DNA of 64,000 nt from Callaeas wilsoni. Its lineage: Eukaryota; Chordata; Aves; Passeriformes; Callaeidae. The position numbers and the translations under genes were made by a program. The first letter of the stretch is position 1, and the number at the start of each line of letters is the position of its first letter. Shown here in pieces: positions 13,312 to 25,474 of the stretch. Location: NCBI GenBank assembly GCA_013398955.1, contig VWPU01003065.1, positions 124,001 through 188,000 of the forward strand, given 5' to 3'. The notes under the pieces are model-generated. The model was not told the origin of the DNA. It did no database searches and worked only from the letters and a program-made list of their open reading frames with translations.

Positions 13312-14175
13312 GTGAGGAAAATCACATTTCTCTTTCTGAGCAGGCCCAAAGAAACATGATAGTCAGTTGCTGTAATTCATTGTGGTCTAGCAAGTTGTTA
13401 CAAGTTTCTGAGTAGTCTGTTCGTATGTAATTCTTTGTAAAACAGTTTTATTGGCAAGTGATAATCCTGCAGAACTAATTAATTTCTAAGTTGGATTTCC
13501 TTTTTCCCCCTCTTTTTCTTCATCCAGTGATCTTTGCTGTTTTTCTTAACACAAATCCAGTCAATGGGTTAACCTGTCTGGCAACGTGCCCAACTAAAAG
13601 TTGAGAGTCAGATGCTGCAACTAGCATTCCAAGGAGATGGATTAATACATTGAAAAGTGTCCCTCTCATATGGAAAACCTACCTTAAGTTTTATAAAGCA
13701 TGTTGAAATAAACAACAACAACATAAAAAGCTCTGGAGGTATTCTTATTTGAAAAGAGCCCAGACTGGAAAGGACTGTCGTGAAAGATCCATGTTCACAG
13801 ATGCTAACATCTGTCAGAATGTTTTTTGTGGCTGACTTAAATCTGTTTACAGCATTCCATTTGTTTTTTGTGTTTTTTTCTACAAAACATTTTAAATGGA
13901 ATGGTCATAAATGCAAGTTTTTAAAAATTACATTATGTTTCTGGGATGTGATTTTTCAAGTGGAAAATAAACAGGAAATAAGTAACTGAAATGCAGTAGA
14001 GAGTACTCCATAAACTAAAAGGTTTCTCTATTTTTCCCCTTTTCAAATCCTTCTCCAAAGTGAAGATACGTGCTCTTAATATTCTTGCAAAGTAGCCTAA
14101 TTGCTACTTGACAGACTTATAATAGTTCTTCTAATAGCTGTGGTTCAAGCTCTAGTAACTGGTTTCTGCTTTGAA

Positions 14176-14207
14176 GTCTCTCTCTCTCTTTTTTTTTTCT
14201 TTTTTTA
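14176..14207 (+). repeat. Pyrimidine-rich tract (CT)n and T-runs
   Basis: A run of tctctctctctc is followed by two long T tracts and then attcacag, so it also looks like a splice acceptor. No coherent downstream exon is evident. Confidence 0.6.
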
Positions 14208-16879
14208 TTCACAGTAAAGACTCCCTGACACTTGGATTATTCCCTTTTGCCTCCACCCTGCTCTATTTGTAATTCTCAAACTGGAGCCACCAAAACAGAA
14301 AGGACAAAAGACTCTTGGAAAAACAGCTTTAGTATCACACTGTCCAACTAATACTTTAAATTGTCTTATATAGTTAACACTGTAGCTTGCCTAGGCTGTT
14401 GTCTGGATAGCCCTGAAAGTCTGTTTTCCCTGCTGCTGATGCTGCAGACGACTAGATGGAACTTGGGCTTCTTCCAGTGCCACCGTAGTACAACAATTTG
14501 TTAATTTGACACTGCTGTTTATTTTTCAGTGCTAAATATTTACATAATCTTATTCTGTCCAAGGGCAAGGTGAAAGCACTGTTATCTGATATACTCTGTA
14601 CAAATTTTAAAAAAAAGGACCCCTCAATGTACACCAGCGTTTTTCGTCTCTGTGCCGGGAATAGGCAATTAAACAATTTGCTGTTGTTCTAAAATATGTC
14701 AGGGCAGTGATAAAAAATGCTGGTACAGAAAAGAGGCTCAAGAAGATGATAGCCAGCACAGACACAAGTGTGACAGGGATTCAGTCTCATTGGAAAGCAA
14801 GTGGACAGGAATAGAAACCAACTATTAGATGGCCAATACTGTGTGTGCAGGCTCCTGTATGCATCTAGCAAAAAGGAGACACTGGTTGCTTTATTTCCTC
14901 CATACTCAAGTGCTTAGACTGATCAGTTAAGCACCCATGTGCTGACAGAAGACAGTCAGACACACCCCAAGCCTTTTTTTTGGTCAAGAAGGAGGAGTAG
15001 CTCTACTAACTGATGTATTCCCCGTGACAGAGAAATTGTAGAGATACCTGAGTAGCACAGACAGACAGGTAAGTGGTATAGAAGCATCATTATGTGGAGC
15101 TGTGTGTTCCCCACTACTTACCTTGTAACCATGTCATTTCACACCTCCCACCTCTGATGATCACGTGCAGGGCTTTAGGAAGCTGGGGAACCTTTATTGC
15201 ACCTGAACACCTCATTTCCCACTGCCCTGTGCTTCATGGCTGTATGCACCCAACTGGTTGTTTTTGAGGGACTGTGTAAATGGTGAGAGTGGGAAGAGTG
15301 ATGTGGTCCCTGTACATTATCCTACAGTGGAGAACAGTCTAGGGAGAAGAAAGCAAACAATTTGAAAACGTAATTTGCCAGCCCTAGAGCCACAATCAAG
15401 GTATGTGCTGTTGTACATTGTGTTGTTTCAAACAGGAATAGTAATTTTCCAGCACCTGTTATTTGTCAAGAATTATTCTAAGACGGCCTACGTAAAAGGT
15501 ATGGAATCTTACCCTTGGCTTTGACCTTTCTTCCCCCTGAATTTTTGTATCTCTGGAAGTTATGTGGTTGACGGAACTGAGAGCAGAAATCTTCCATGTG
15601 TGCTTTACACCTCTACATTTCACTGACTGCATGACTTCCTGGAGGAAAAGTTGTGCTTCCTGGAGTTAAAGTTGTGCTGAAGCTCTCAGAAACCTTTGTA
15701 AAAGTCCGATTGTGTCTCTGGAATTTGTTTTCCTTCTACTATTGTACCCAAAGGCAAGTGAGCAGTGATAAATGTTATAAATGCGTGGATGGAGGTGAGC
15801 TAGCAGCTAGGAGAGAATTTTAACCACCTGAGTATTGCACGAAATTTCTTTGCCACTTGGGCAGGTAAACAGTCTTTGTATGCATAGCCTTAAGTATCTG
15901 CAGAGGTAGTACATGTGCAGAAAAACATCACCACAGGTTTTATGTAATAGCAATTTTCCAAAATGGAAGATTCTTAGAAATAACTTTCTATCATCAGCTT
16001 GGTAAAAGCTCCTGTTGGATATAACAGATCAATACTCCTTGGAAAAGTATTGCAAACATACTCTTTTGGGAAGAAGGAGGTCTTGAGTCTCAAAGAGTCA
16101 GGAATACACAGTTCTGTGCAAATTATGGGCATGCTCTATTAATTAAGACAAGACAGACTTTGAAAGGGACAATATTGCTGAAACGTAGGCCTGGACATCT
16201 ATATTTTAAGTTCTTCTACATTTTCTTTTATAAAATGCAAAAGATGAAGATACAGCAAACAGTGCAAATAATACAAAGCTCCTCAGAGAAGACAATTACT
16301 TCTTTCAGTGAGCATTGTGGTTTAAAATTGGTTTGTAAGTTACAAATGTAACAAGGTTATCTGACGTTCAGGTGCCAGTCCTGACTGGTGGCTGCTGGTT
16401 TTGTTCCATTTCTCACAGCCAAAGGCAGTCAGCAGCATCACACTGAGTAGGGATCTGCTGTGCTGAAACCTTCAACCTCATTTCAGTTAATGCTTCAACT
16501 CCCTCTTTGACTAAAGGGCACTTCACATGGTTTGGAGAAGAACATGCTCCTCCAAAGGGAAAAGTAATGAGCAAAGGCCTGGGATGAACTTACTATATAT
16601 TATACTTCACAGTGTAAGGGTTTGAATGGGTTGGCAGTTAAGAGAGATTCAGTTGTTTTTTAGTTTTAGTCCTACAGTGAGAAAAAAAGGAATGATATAA
16701 CTGATACATACTGCCTGATACATGTTCAAAATGGTTTTGTAAGACGCTGAATTTAGATACTTGATTGGAGGTGTGTGCTTGACTGCAGTGTGGACTCCTC
16801 CGGACAACATGCTTTACATGTGCCTAAGGCTAGGAGTGGATGCAAACTGCACTTCAGAGGTGTTTCATATTTGTCAGGC

Positions 16880-17196
16880 CGAGAGAGTTGGGGCTGTTCA
16901 GCCTGGAGAAGAGAAAGCTCCAGGGAAGAACTTAGAGTAGCCTTCCAGTACATAAAGAGGCCTTGTAGGAAGGCTGAAGAGCGGCTTTTTACAAGGGCAT
17001 GGAGTAATAGGACAAGGGGGAATGACCTTAAACTGAAGGAGCATGGATTTAGATTAGCTATTAGGAAAAAATTCTTTACTATAAGGGTGCTGAGACACTG
17101 AAACAGGTTGCCCAGAAAGATTGTGGATGTCTCCTCCCTGGAAGTGTTCAGAGCAGGGTTGGATGGAGCTCTGAATAACCTGGTCTACTGGAAGCT
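16880..17196 (+). mobile_element. CR1 LINE fragment, 3' portion, + orientation
   Basis: The sequence follows the 3' region of avian CR1 elements as I know it. It starts near gggctgttcagcctggagaa, passes blocks equivalent to gaccttaaactgaagg, attctttactataagggtg and aacaggttgcccagaaagat, and ends near ggttggatggagctctgaat and aacctggtctactgg. The terminal untranslated end with the usual short ATTCT-type repeats is missing or too decayed to see. It is 5'-truncated, as most CR1 copies are, lies in the SPIDR intron in the sense direction, and has no coding potential left. Confidence 0.9.
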
Positions 17197-18207
17197 GGAG
17201 ATTTCCTCTCTGAGGCAGCAGCTTTCCCCACTATTGAATTCAAATATGATCTAGTCATGACAACTACAGATGTTCTTGTCTTTGTCCTATAACAATGGGA
17301 TTATGCATTTTCCACTGTCTCTGAACAAATGCCAAAATTTGTAAATTCTGTTTGACATGAGGAAAAATGTGCAAGGAAATTAATTTGATTGGAACAAGTT
17401 ATGTCACATCTTCAATATGGAGCTATAAATTAACTGGCTGTATTAACATAATGTAAGTGGGAAGTGGAAGACAATGTTAGCTGAAACATTCAGTGCCTAA
17501 TCTTTCCAGAAGTGTTTTTAATTTCTTTATTTCTATTTAATTTAATGGTAAGTGGATATTTCCTTTCCAAGGGAGCTGAAAACTGCCAAAACTTTCTTGC
17601 TCCAGCCTGGGCTGTTTAGTCATGATTAAAAATATCTGGGTTAGGAGCTCATCTATACCTTGGTGCTTCTGTGTATCTGAGTCATCATTTATATTTGGAC
17701 TGCCTGGGTTTGAGGGAGAATCGTAGCAATAACATCCAGAGAAAACAGGTATTTGAAGTGGATGCATGAACACTTAGGAAAATCAGTGTCTCTCAGGCTG
17801 TTTATGTTTCAGCAGTGCAAGTGGGAAGTGACTCTACTAAGGTTGTGGATTTATAAGAAATTAATTGGCAATCAGCTCATATGCACAAGGAGAAGGGGGA
17901 GAATTCAAAGCAAAAAGAGGTGTCACATCTGGTTTAGAGGTTGCAAGTTCAGCAAATCAAAAAATTGCAATCAGATGATTTGTGTTTAAATGCTTGCAAG
18001 GGTTGCACCTTGTAGGATAACATCTGTATGCTAGATTTAGGAAACTCCTGCCTAGACAAATGAGTTGCATTCTGTGATTTGTTTGATCCCTGCTGAATAC
18101 ATAGAAGCTGCATTTGGGAGTGATCTGCCTGGTTGCAGTTGCTATTTGGGTAGTGCAAATCAAAAGAAATTTAAAAGTCATGCATTGAACAAAATCATGA
18201 GAAAGAA

Positions 18208-18310
18208 TAATCATGATTTCTTTTCCCTTTTTTTTTTTTTTTAAGATAAATGTTCTCTTGGGCATTCCTAAACTTTTTCGATGACGAACCCCAAATTTCC
18301 TGATCAACCT
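18208..18310. repeat. T-rich tract and possible hAT (Charlie-like) transposon remnant
   Basis: A T tract at about 18222-18242 is followed by gcattcctaaactttttcga and gacgaaccccaa. This loosely resembles the terminal motif of Charlie-type hAT DNA transposons (gttcccaaactttttgg and onward). No second terminal repeat or target duplication was found. The call rests on a weak resemblance only. Confidence 0.25.
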
Positions 18311-18929
18311 TATGTATAAATGGATTTCCATTATAAAAATGAAAACGAAAAATAAAAGCTATGTATGATTCTTACGTATTGATTCAGGCTTGTGGTTGGT
18401 CTAGCCTATTGGATAGCAAGCCAACATGCCTGGCCTCCCTGCAAACACCTGAAGGGTTCGTCCCTCTCTGAGGTCACCTGCTGAAATCCATAGAAGCAGA
18501 TGGTGGCAGAGGAACTGCTTTCACGATAAAACCAACTATTTTAACAGAGCAGATAAACAGTCCAATAGTCAAATAATAATGAAGATTTTGTGTGTGCACA
18601 GTGTGGATTGATAAAAATTGCTGATTGTTGTAGCACTTGAGTATTCTGATGTTTTGGTCCCAAGTTGCAACTCTTAGTTCCACGGAGTAGAAATATATGC
18701 TTTATTCTTTCTCTATATGTCCTGGGTAAACCTGAGTGTCTTCTCCTTTTTTTTCTGCGATTTAGTTTTGTATTTGGCACAATAAAAATGTAAGTACCGT
18801 AGAAGGTTTTGAGAGCACGCAGAGCTCCCAGGTATAAGGTGTTGTTTCTCTGCTCCGTGTATGTCGCTGCCTGCGTTATTTATTATAACTGAGTGTGTGA
18901 CAGCAAAGCAAAGTGATACTGCAGCAGAA

Positions 18930-19260
18930 CACAGGGATGTATGGTAAAGTCGGGCTGTGCTCAGCGTCAGCGCAGACCGACACTTCTCTGCCCGTAGGTC
19001 AGTCCCTTGGTGAGCGGCTGTTTCCTGCCCTTATCCGAGCCCTCCCTGGAAGCCCTGGGCTCGGGCTTGCGGGAGGGCTCGCCGGGCTTGCGGGAGGGCA
19101 CGTGGTTCGGCGCTCCCCCTGCATCCCCCAGCGCGTCCCTGCACACGCTGTTCAGTAAACAAATTCGGGAGAACCAGAGCGAGCTGGTTCAGAGCAGCCA
19201 GTTCATTCACACAGACCTCTTGGAAAGCGCTGCCTTTGCGCAGCCCTGACGTACGGGCTG
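18930..19260. promoter_or_regulatory. Intronic CpG-rich block, candidate regulatory element
   Basis: This stretch of about 330 bp has roughly two dozen CpG dinucleotides by eye, far more than the AT-rich intron around it. It contains a perfect 17-bp direct repeat (cgggcttgcgggagggc at 19062-19078 and 19083-19099, spacing 21) and an E-box palindrome CACGTG at 19099-19104. Two overlapping open frames cross it, but neither resembles a known protein, and open frames are expected by chance in GC-rich DNA. It could be an internal CpG island, an enhancer or a promoter for a non-coding transcript. Sequence alone cannot decide. Confidence 0.35.
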
Positions 19261-22200
19261 AGGGAAGTGGAGAAGTTAGTATTTATGTTTTCATTAATGC
19301 TTTTTATAGCTGCGAGCCAGCTGTAGCTAGTTAGCATTAGCCTAGGACATCTATTAGCGTGCAGACCTCTTACGCAGGATAAAGGGCTTCTGATGGAAAC
19401 AGAGTTGTTACTCATGGTACTCCCGGCTGCGTGTTTACATGAAGGCTGTTTGTGCTGACATAGGATATATATATATTAGAACAGCATGCACCTTTCTAAC
19501 GAGCAAGTTTTCCAGGATTCAAGAGGATGTTTTATAAAAACTTTTAGTGTAGCAAATGTTAAGATTTGCATCTTTAAATGGTGTATTACTTGTTTAAAAA
19601 CTATTTTATTTAAATAATGCTATGCAGATGCTAAAATTGTTTTGTGTTTAGCTTTTAGGATATATTGTGAATAAGCAGTATTCCTGCAAGTCTTGAACAC
19701 ATCTGTTTGGACTGTTAAAATTTTTGATATGAATGATGTAAGTGGCTGGCAGTAGCACATGGTGAATTGGACCTAAGAGTTTGGTCTAGAGAAACTGATG
19801 GCTCAGCTGTCCTTCTCTGGTTTCTCCCAGTTTTTGCTTTTATGATTTTTTCCCCTCTCTTCTTCTGGAAGCTAGTTAGTCAGGAGGGTATTTAAAAATA
19901 AATAACAAAAGCAACTGCAAAACAGAGAATGAGGAAGGCACGAGAAGTTTTGTTTTTAGAGCTCCAGTATGACAAGCACTATGTGGTATTTGCATCAATA
20001 AGACAATTTCCTTTCCTGGTCAGTCAGTGTTCCCCTTGCAGTTCTGACACCAACATTCATCCAGGCAACCATAGAGATGCCTAAAGGAAAAGTAGGAAAT
20101 TTTGTCTATACTCTGCTTTGCATTTCTGTAGAAAATGTGAAATGAACTTAGTGCTTTCTCACAGATAATTTAGTCCTTCTAATAGCTAAAGCTTTGGAAT
20201 GGAAAGTTTCAGCACTGACTTCCCTCTCAAGTAGTTTTCTTCTTCCAGAGGTAGATTGTACTGAAGACCATCATCTCTATTCTTCTTCTTCCCAGGTCTT
20301 TTGCTGCTACTTGCAGTGTGTTTTACAGAGAGAAGATTCCTTCGCCATTGTAAAACGATCTCAGCATGAATTTCCACTCCTCTTATCTTTGTCACAGTCC
20401 CACCAGTTGTCAGCGATGAACTCTTTTCAGTCAAGGGGAATTCAAAAAGTTCATTGTAAAAAGCTTTGTTTGCCTCTTTAAGCCTAACCTCATGAAAGCG
20501 TTGATTAGATCAGCCATCATCTCGTCAGAATTATACCTTTATGGTTCACAAAAAGAAGCTTTATAGTGCTATTCTTTTTCATCTGCACAACAGAATCTGT
20601 GTGTGAAACTGCTGAGTAGCCCCACATGCCAGTGTCAACTCACATGGCTGAACTATAGTCTTACCAAGACAAAAAGTCGGGTTATCTCCCAAAACTGAAT
20701 CACTTCTAATCTTCTGTTCAGATAAATTTCCTCCACCCATCCATTTAGGTACACCACCCTTAATGATGCACTTGAGAAGAATGTGACAGGCTCTTGAAAG
20801 CCCTGTGAGGCTGTGGAAGCGCAGCTCATGAATTATGCGTGTTCAGTGCCTACAGCCTTAACCTCAAAATGCAGGTGGGAAAACTTATGCCGGCAGTATC
20901 TAGACTTCCCTACAGATCGTGTCTGTGATTTGGTTCTCTTTTGCCTTTACAAATGTGGTCAAGGCTCAGTTCGTTGTAATTTCAAAGTCAGCTGGTCTTT
21001 TGAGGACCAGAAGAGTAATTTCTTACTCGGCAAATTCAAGCTTTGATGTGCTCACATTCTTCCTTTTAATGCAAACCAGCAAAATTGTGCTGGAATGTTT
21101 TGCACCATTCGGTAAATCTGCTGGAAACTTGTTCAATGTGATCTGATAGAAAACATTTTTGTTCATTTTTACTGTTCTGCTAAATGCTTCCTAAGCGTTT
21201 GGTTTTTTTATGCAGAAGGAAATTAGCTGTGTGATGTCATCACATGCTGGCCCTTGGGCTTGTTTTGGACTTACTGTTCAGCCATTCAGAGTCCTTGCTC
21301 ATTTGTTGCTCATGCTCTTGTGACTGCAATGAAAACCTCTGTGCAAGAACTTAGTTGGAGGAATGTGGATAACTGGGAGAAGCAGTTTTACCCAACCGAG
21401 TTTTCCCACAAAGATGGCTCGGACAACCAGCACCTAGCTGCTAGCTCTGGGTGTTGTGGTCACAGATCATTGTACCAGATACTGTATAGATCGTGTAGCC
21501 TAAAAAGCAACATCTTTCTCCTCCAAACATTTGGCAAAAGTGTTTTTAGTGCTTTCTCAAAGTTCATAGTTCTGTGTCATCTAACTCAGCACAGCCAAGT
21601 TTATCATAGCTAGATCCTGACTGTCCAGTCCTTTCCCTGAGTCAGTTGCCAGTTGTCTTTAATTTTTGATTTTAGAACATGTGTTTGAGAGCAAGGAGGC
21701 ATTTTTAACCATGTCAAGGCACTTGGTTACTGCATGGATTTTCCCATTCCTTCTGCGATAGTCTAGGACAGTACATAATTATATCCTGTAACTAAGTGAA
21801 ATCATTTTTACTAAATCTGGCAGGAGATTTTTTACCTATTTTTTGGATGGATTTTTCTGATTGCTTGAGGACGGTCTTTTTCTTGTGTGTTCTGTCCATA
21901 GGATCCTAATGAGGCACATGATATGTGGGAGGCATGGATAAGAGAGAGATAAAGCTGTAATTTCTGTCATCAGGCAGTACTGGGCTGACAGCTACTGATT
22001 TATCTAATCTGTTCACCATATACCTTACTCCTTATGCTGACTAATTGCCAGAAACTCCCTTCTTTGGCCCCTTTGCAAAACATTTAATGCATATTTTCTC
22101 TCTATGTGGGTCTGTATTATGTTAGTGTATTTAATATGTGAGAAATAATTGTTTTGCCTGCTTGAAAAAAAGAAATAATTGTCTTGGGGTTCAGATGTGC

Positions 22201-22375
22201 AAATGGAGTGGATGCTGAAGAAGAGGGAGCTTTAAGGAGGTATTGAAATTGGAGACCTTGTTGGTGTGTTTTGGAAATCCATCCGTACACAGTACAACTC
22301 ACTACAGTAAAGATAAGACAACAGAAAAAATAGACAGCAGTGATTTTTGTAGGTTATTTACATGGCCTATTGTTC

Positions 22376-22377
<2 letters not shown>

Positions 22378-22424
<47 letters not shown>
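22378..22424. repeat. (CA)n microsatellite
   Basis: A 47-bp uninterrupted CA dinucleotide run. It produces an artefactual His-Thr repeat in one open frame. Likely length-polymorphic. Confidence 0.98.
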
Positions 22425-22426
<2 letters not shown>

Positions 22427-25400
22427 TTGTTTCATCCATCAGGTGAAATTTGCTAAAAGCATGTGAGCAGTCTAAGCAAACTGCTGCATATCTCGTGTGC
22501 CCAGTGCGATGGGGCATGAACCTGGTTAAGGTTTCTAGACATTCTGTAATAATTGGTATATGTGCCTTATGGAAGAAGAGTGGGAAAAAAAAAGGTTATT
22601 CATATGGTGCTATTTACCGATAAGAGTTTTTCATTTCTATTTTTATTTGGAAGTCTTGAGTTAAGATTTCAGATCAGTCTGAATTGATGGTCTCTGCTAA
22701 GATTAAAGTTATAGTGTCTGTAAACCAATTGTCACTTTATGGTTGAACATGGGGAAACTGTCAAATAGAAACGTTTTATATGCCAATGACAGACAATGTC
22801 TGAACTACTTCCTTTACCCCCTACCCCCCAGTTATCAGTGACTTTTAACTACCAGTTTCCTTCACCAGTTAAGTCCCATTTTCTCAATCACTCACATTTA
22901 AAATCTAAAAACTCAGATGTTTTGTTCTCAGCAGTACTTCTAGTGTGTGTCTTCTTGCAATTAGTCAGACTCACAGATTTTCTTCATCCTACTGTGAAGA
23001 AAATGTTGGCTGACCAGTCTTTTCCAAGCGGAGAAGGAGGAGAGAAGGCAAGATTGGAGGAGCGTTTAGTACTGGGCACTTTAGGTCAAGCATGAATGTA
23101 CAGAAAGGTGTTGAAATCTTGGGAGAAGCTGTAGGCGGTAAGTGAGAGTGATGGTCTTGTTGGGCAGCTTCCCATGGGAGTTGGCAGGATGGTGATTTGT
23201 GAAAGATGTGTAGGGTTAATTCTTTTAATGGGCAAGTGCTCAACTACTCTTCCAGTCACTTGCTGTCCTGCTAAACTATCCAGTAGGGAAGTGGGAAAAT
23301 AAAAAAGAAATCCAAAGCAAGCCTTTTTTATTACAAAATTATGACAATTTTCATTTTCAACATAATTAGTTCTGAAAATTCAGAACCTTCAACCTATGCC
23401 CGCCACTCCCTTCCTCCACTGCCTCAGCAGTGCAGAAAAATGCAGATAATCAGTTTGCCTGTTTGCTGAGGCTTACCTGTATGCAGAATTCTGGAGGAGA
23501 TGAATGCCAAATACGTGGGGTGCACATTTAAACTCTCGTAAATTCCCACAGTAAAACTATTTTGTTATGCTCATCTGAAGGAATTTTCGTTTAGCTAGGG
23601 ATTAGTAACGGAAACTTGTTCAGTGATATCTTGTTCAGTATTTTTCCCACCAAATGTTTTCTTGAGTTACCTTTCATCTTCTGCTCTTGCTCTAGGGACT
23701 AAGAGTTCTCTATTCATCTTCTTAGCAGCAGCACTCAGTGGGTATCACGCACTTCCTGACAACCCCTCTGCTGCTGAGAAATAGGAGACAGGGAAGACCA
23801 CCGGAGTGTGCTTGTGGAGAAGGCAGGAATGCCAGTGCTGTAGTGGAGTGGAGCAGAGAGGATGTTTGGTCGGCGGGGACCAGGGTGGCCGTGGGGAAAC
23901 GTGACCCCATGGGAGACTGCTGTGCTGGCAGGGCTGAGCATATGTGCAGGCATAGAGCAGGAGCCCAGAAAACATGTGGCTCCTGCTGTTGCTGAACCCC
24001 ATCCTGCCAAGTCTCCATGGAGGCCTCTAGCATGGGTTCAGTAGCTTCTGGCAGCCAGGGGCTCTCTGCATTGCTCATTTGTCCTTTGGCTAGAGCTTGC
24101 AAAGCACAGCTCCATCAACAGCTTATCACATGCTCTGCTCTTCTCCCTGAAGCTCTCCAGTAGCACATGCCCTTTCTCCTTTCCCCTACTTTGTGCACTG
24201 CTTAGTGTGTGACCTGCTATTTCAGAACAGCCTACACTTTCCTTGGCTTCTTACAGCATGTAAATTGCGCTCTCTTCCCAAAGAACTAAAAATCTCTTCT
24301 TTTTAAGACCTGACAATTAAGGTGATTACAAAGTAGCTTGAGGGAGAATGAATTCAAGTTACATCACTGGGACCCTGCAATGTCTCAGCAAAGACTAGTT
24401 CAGCTCACAGTGAAGTGTGTTTGAAAGCATGTGTGGTGTTTGTGAGCTGGAAGCAACCCTCGCCTGTAGGTAGCCTGATATTTTCCACTATGAACAATTC
24501 TTGTGACCTTTTATTTGCAAAGCTGTTTCAACTCCATTGTTTGCTGTAGACGTTTGATGTTCAGAGGGGAATGCCCTCGAGGTGGGAAAATGCCTTGTTT
24601 TCTTTGGCAGCGGCTACAGCTGGCTCTACCATGGAAACAGTTGGGGTTGGAAAGGGAGGAGGGGGAAAGATATAGACTTTCCTCCTCCAGCCTGAGAGGT
24701 TCATGCCACCCCAGGAATTTATTTCAAGATGCGGGACAGGGAGCTGAAGTAAAGCTGTTCCCAAGCAGGGCATAAGCCACACTGTTCCAGCTCCATCTGT
24801 GCGGGCATCACATGATACTTTCCATATGTGTGAAGCAACAGGCGGGTGGCACTTACCTGCAGCCTCACCCAGGGCTGACAGAAGTCCTCTTTCTCACCCA
24901 GCGGTGGGACTCCAATGCCCCCTGATTCAAGCGGTACCAGTTGCTCAAGCTCAAGTGGCTCTCCTAATAGAAATAGACATTCTTTAACCATACGTTGAGA
25001 CGCACAGGTGCGAAATACGCAAAAGAGATGCAACACCGGATTTCTGCAGAATGTATATATGTAATGAAAACTGTCATCTGTTGATTTCAGAGTACTTAAC
25101 CTTATCACCTTCAGATTCTAAACAGGAAGGTTTACTAAGTTTTATCTATATCTCCTTGTGAATTACATATTAAAAAAAAGCATCCACAAGAACACAACTT
25201 AGGGATGTGTGTGGGTTTATATACATGTTTATATGAATGAATGATACATAGAAACTCTGTGTTTACTCTTTCTAGGCCCATGTTTTTTCCCAGAGCATCA
25301 CAGACTGTTGCACTTTTGCTTTTTTGGATCAGGCTGTTCTTTCCATTTTCTGCTGTTTTATCAGCCATGAATTTCTGTTTTCACAGCACAAACTTGACAT

Positions 25401-25455
25401 CTCTATACTAGTTTGCAGCCAGTATATATTTATTAATGGACTTTAAAGTCTTACC

Positions 25456-25474
25456 TTTCTCTCTCTCTCTCCCC
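25456..25474. repeat. Short (CT)n tract
   Basis: A pyrimidine dinucleotide run, tttctctctctctctcccc, in the large intron. Confidence 0.7.

Noticed and set aside
22243..22446. Open frame with a run of His-Thr pairs
   Set aside because: The His-Thr run is just the CA microsatellite read in one frame; there is no flanking protein similarity.
23722..24102. 126-codon minus-strand frame and three overlapping frames
   Set aside because: Several frames on both strands are open over the same bases, as expected from GC-rich composition; none resembles a protein family.
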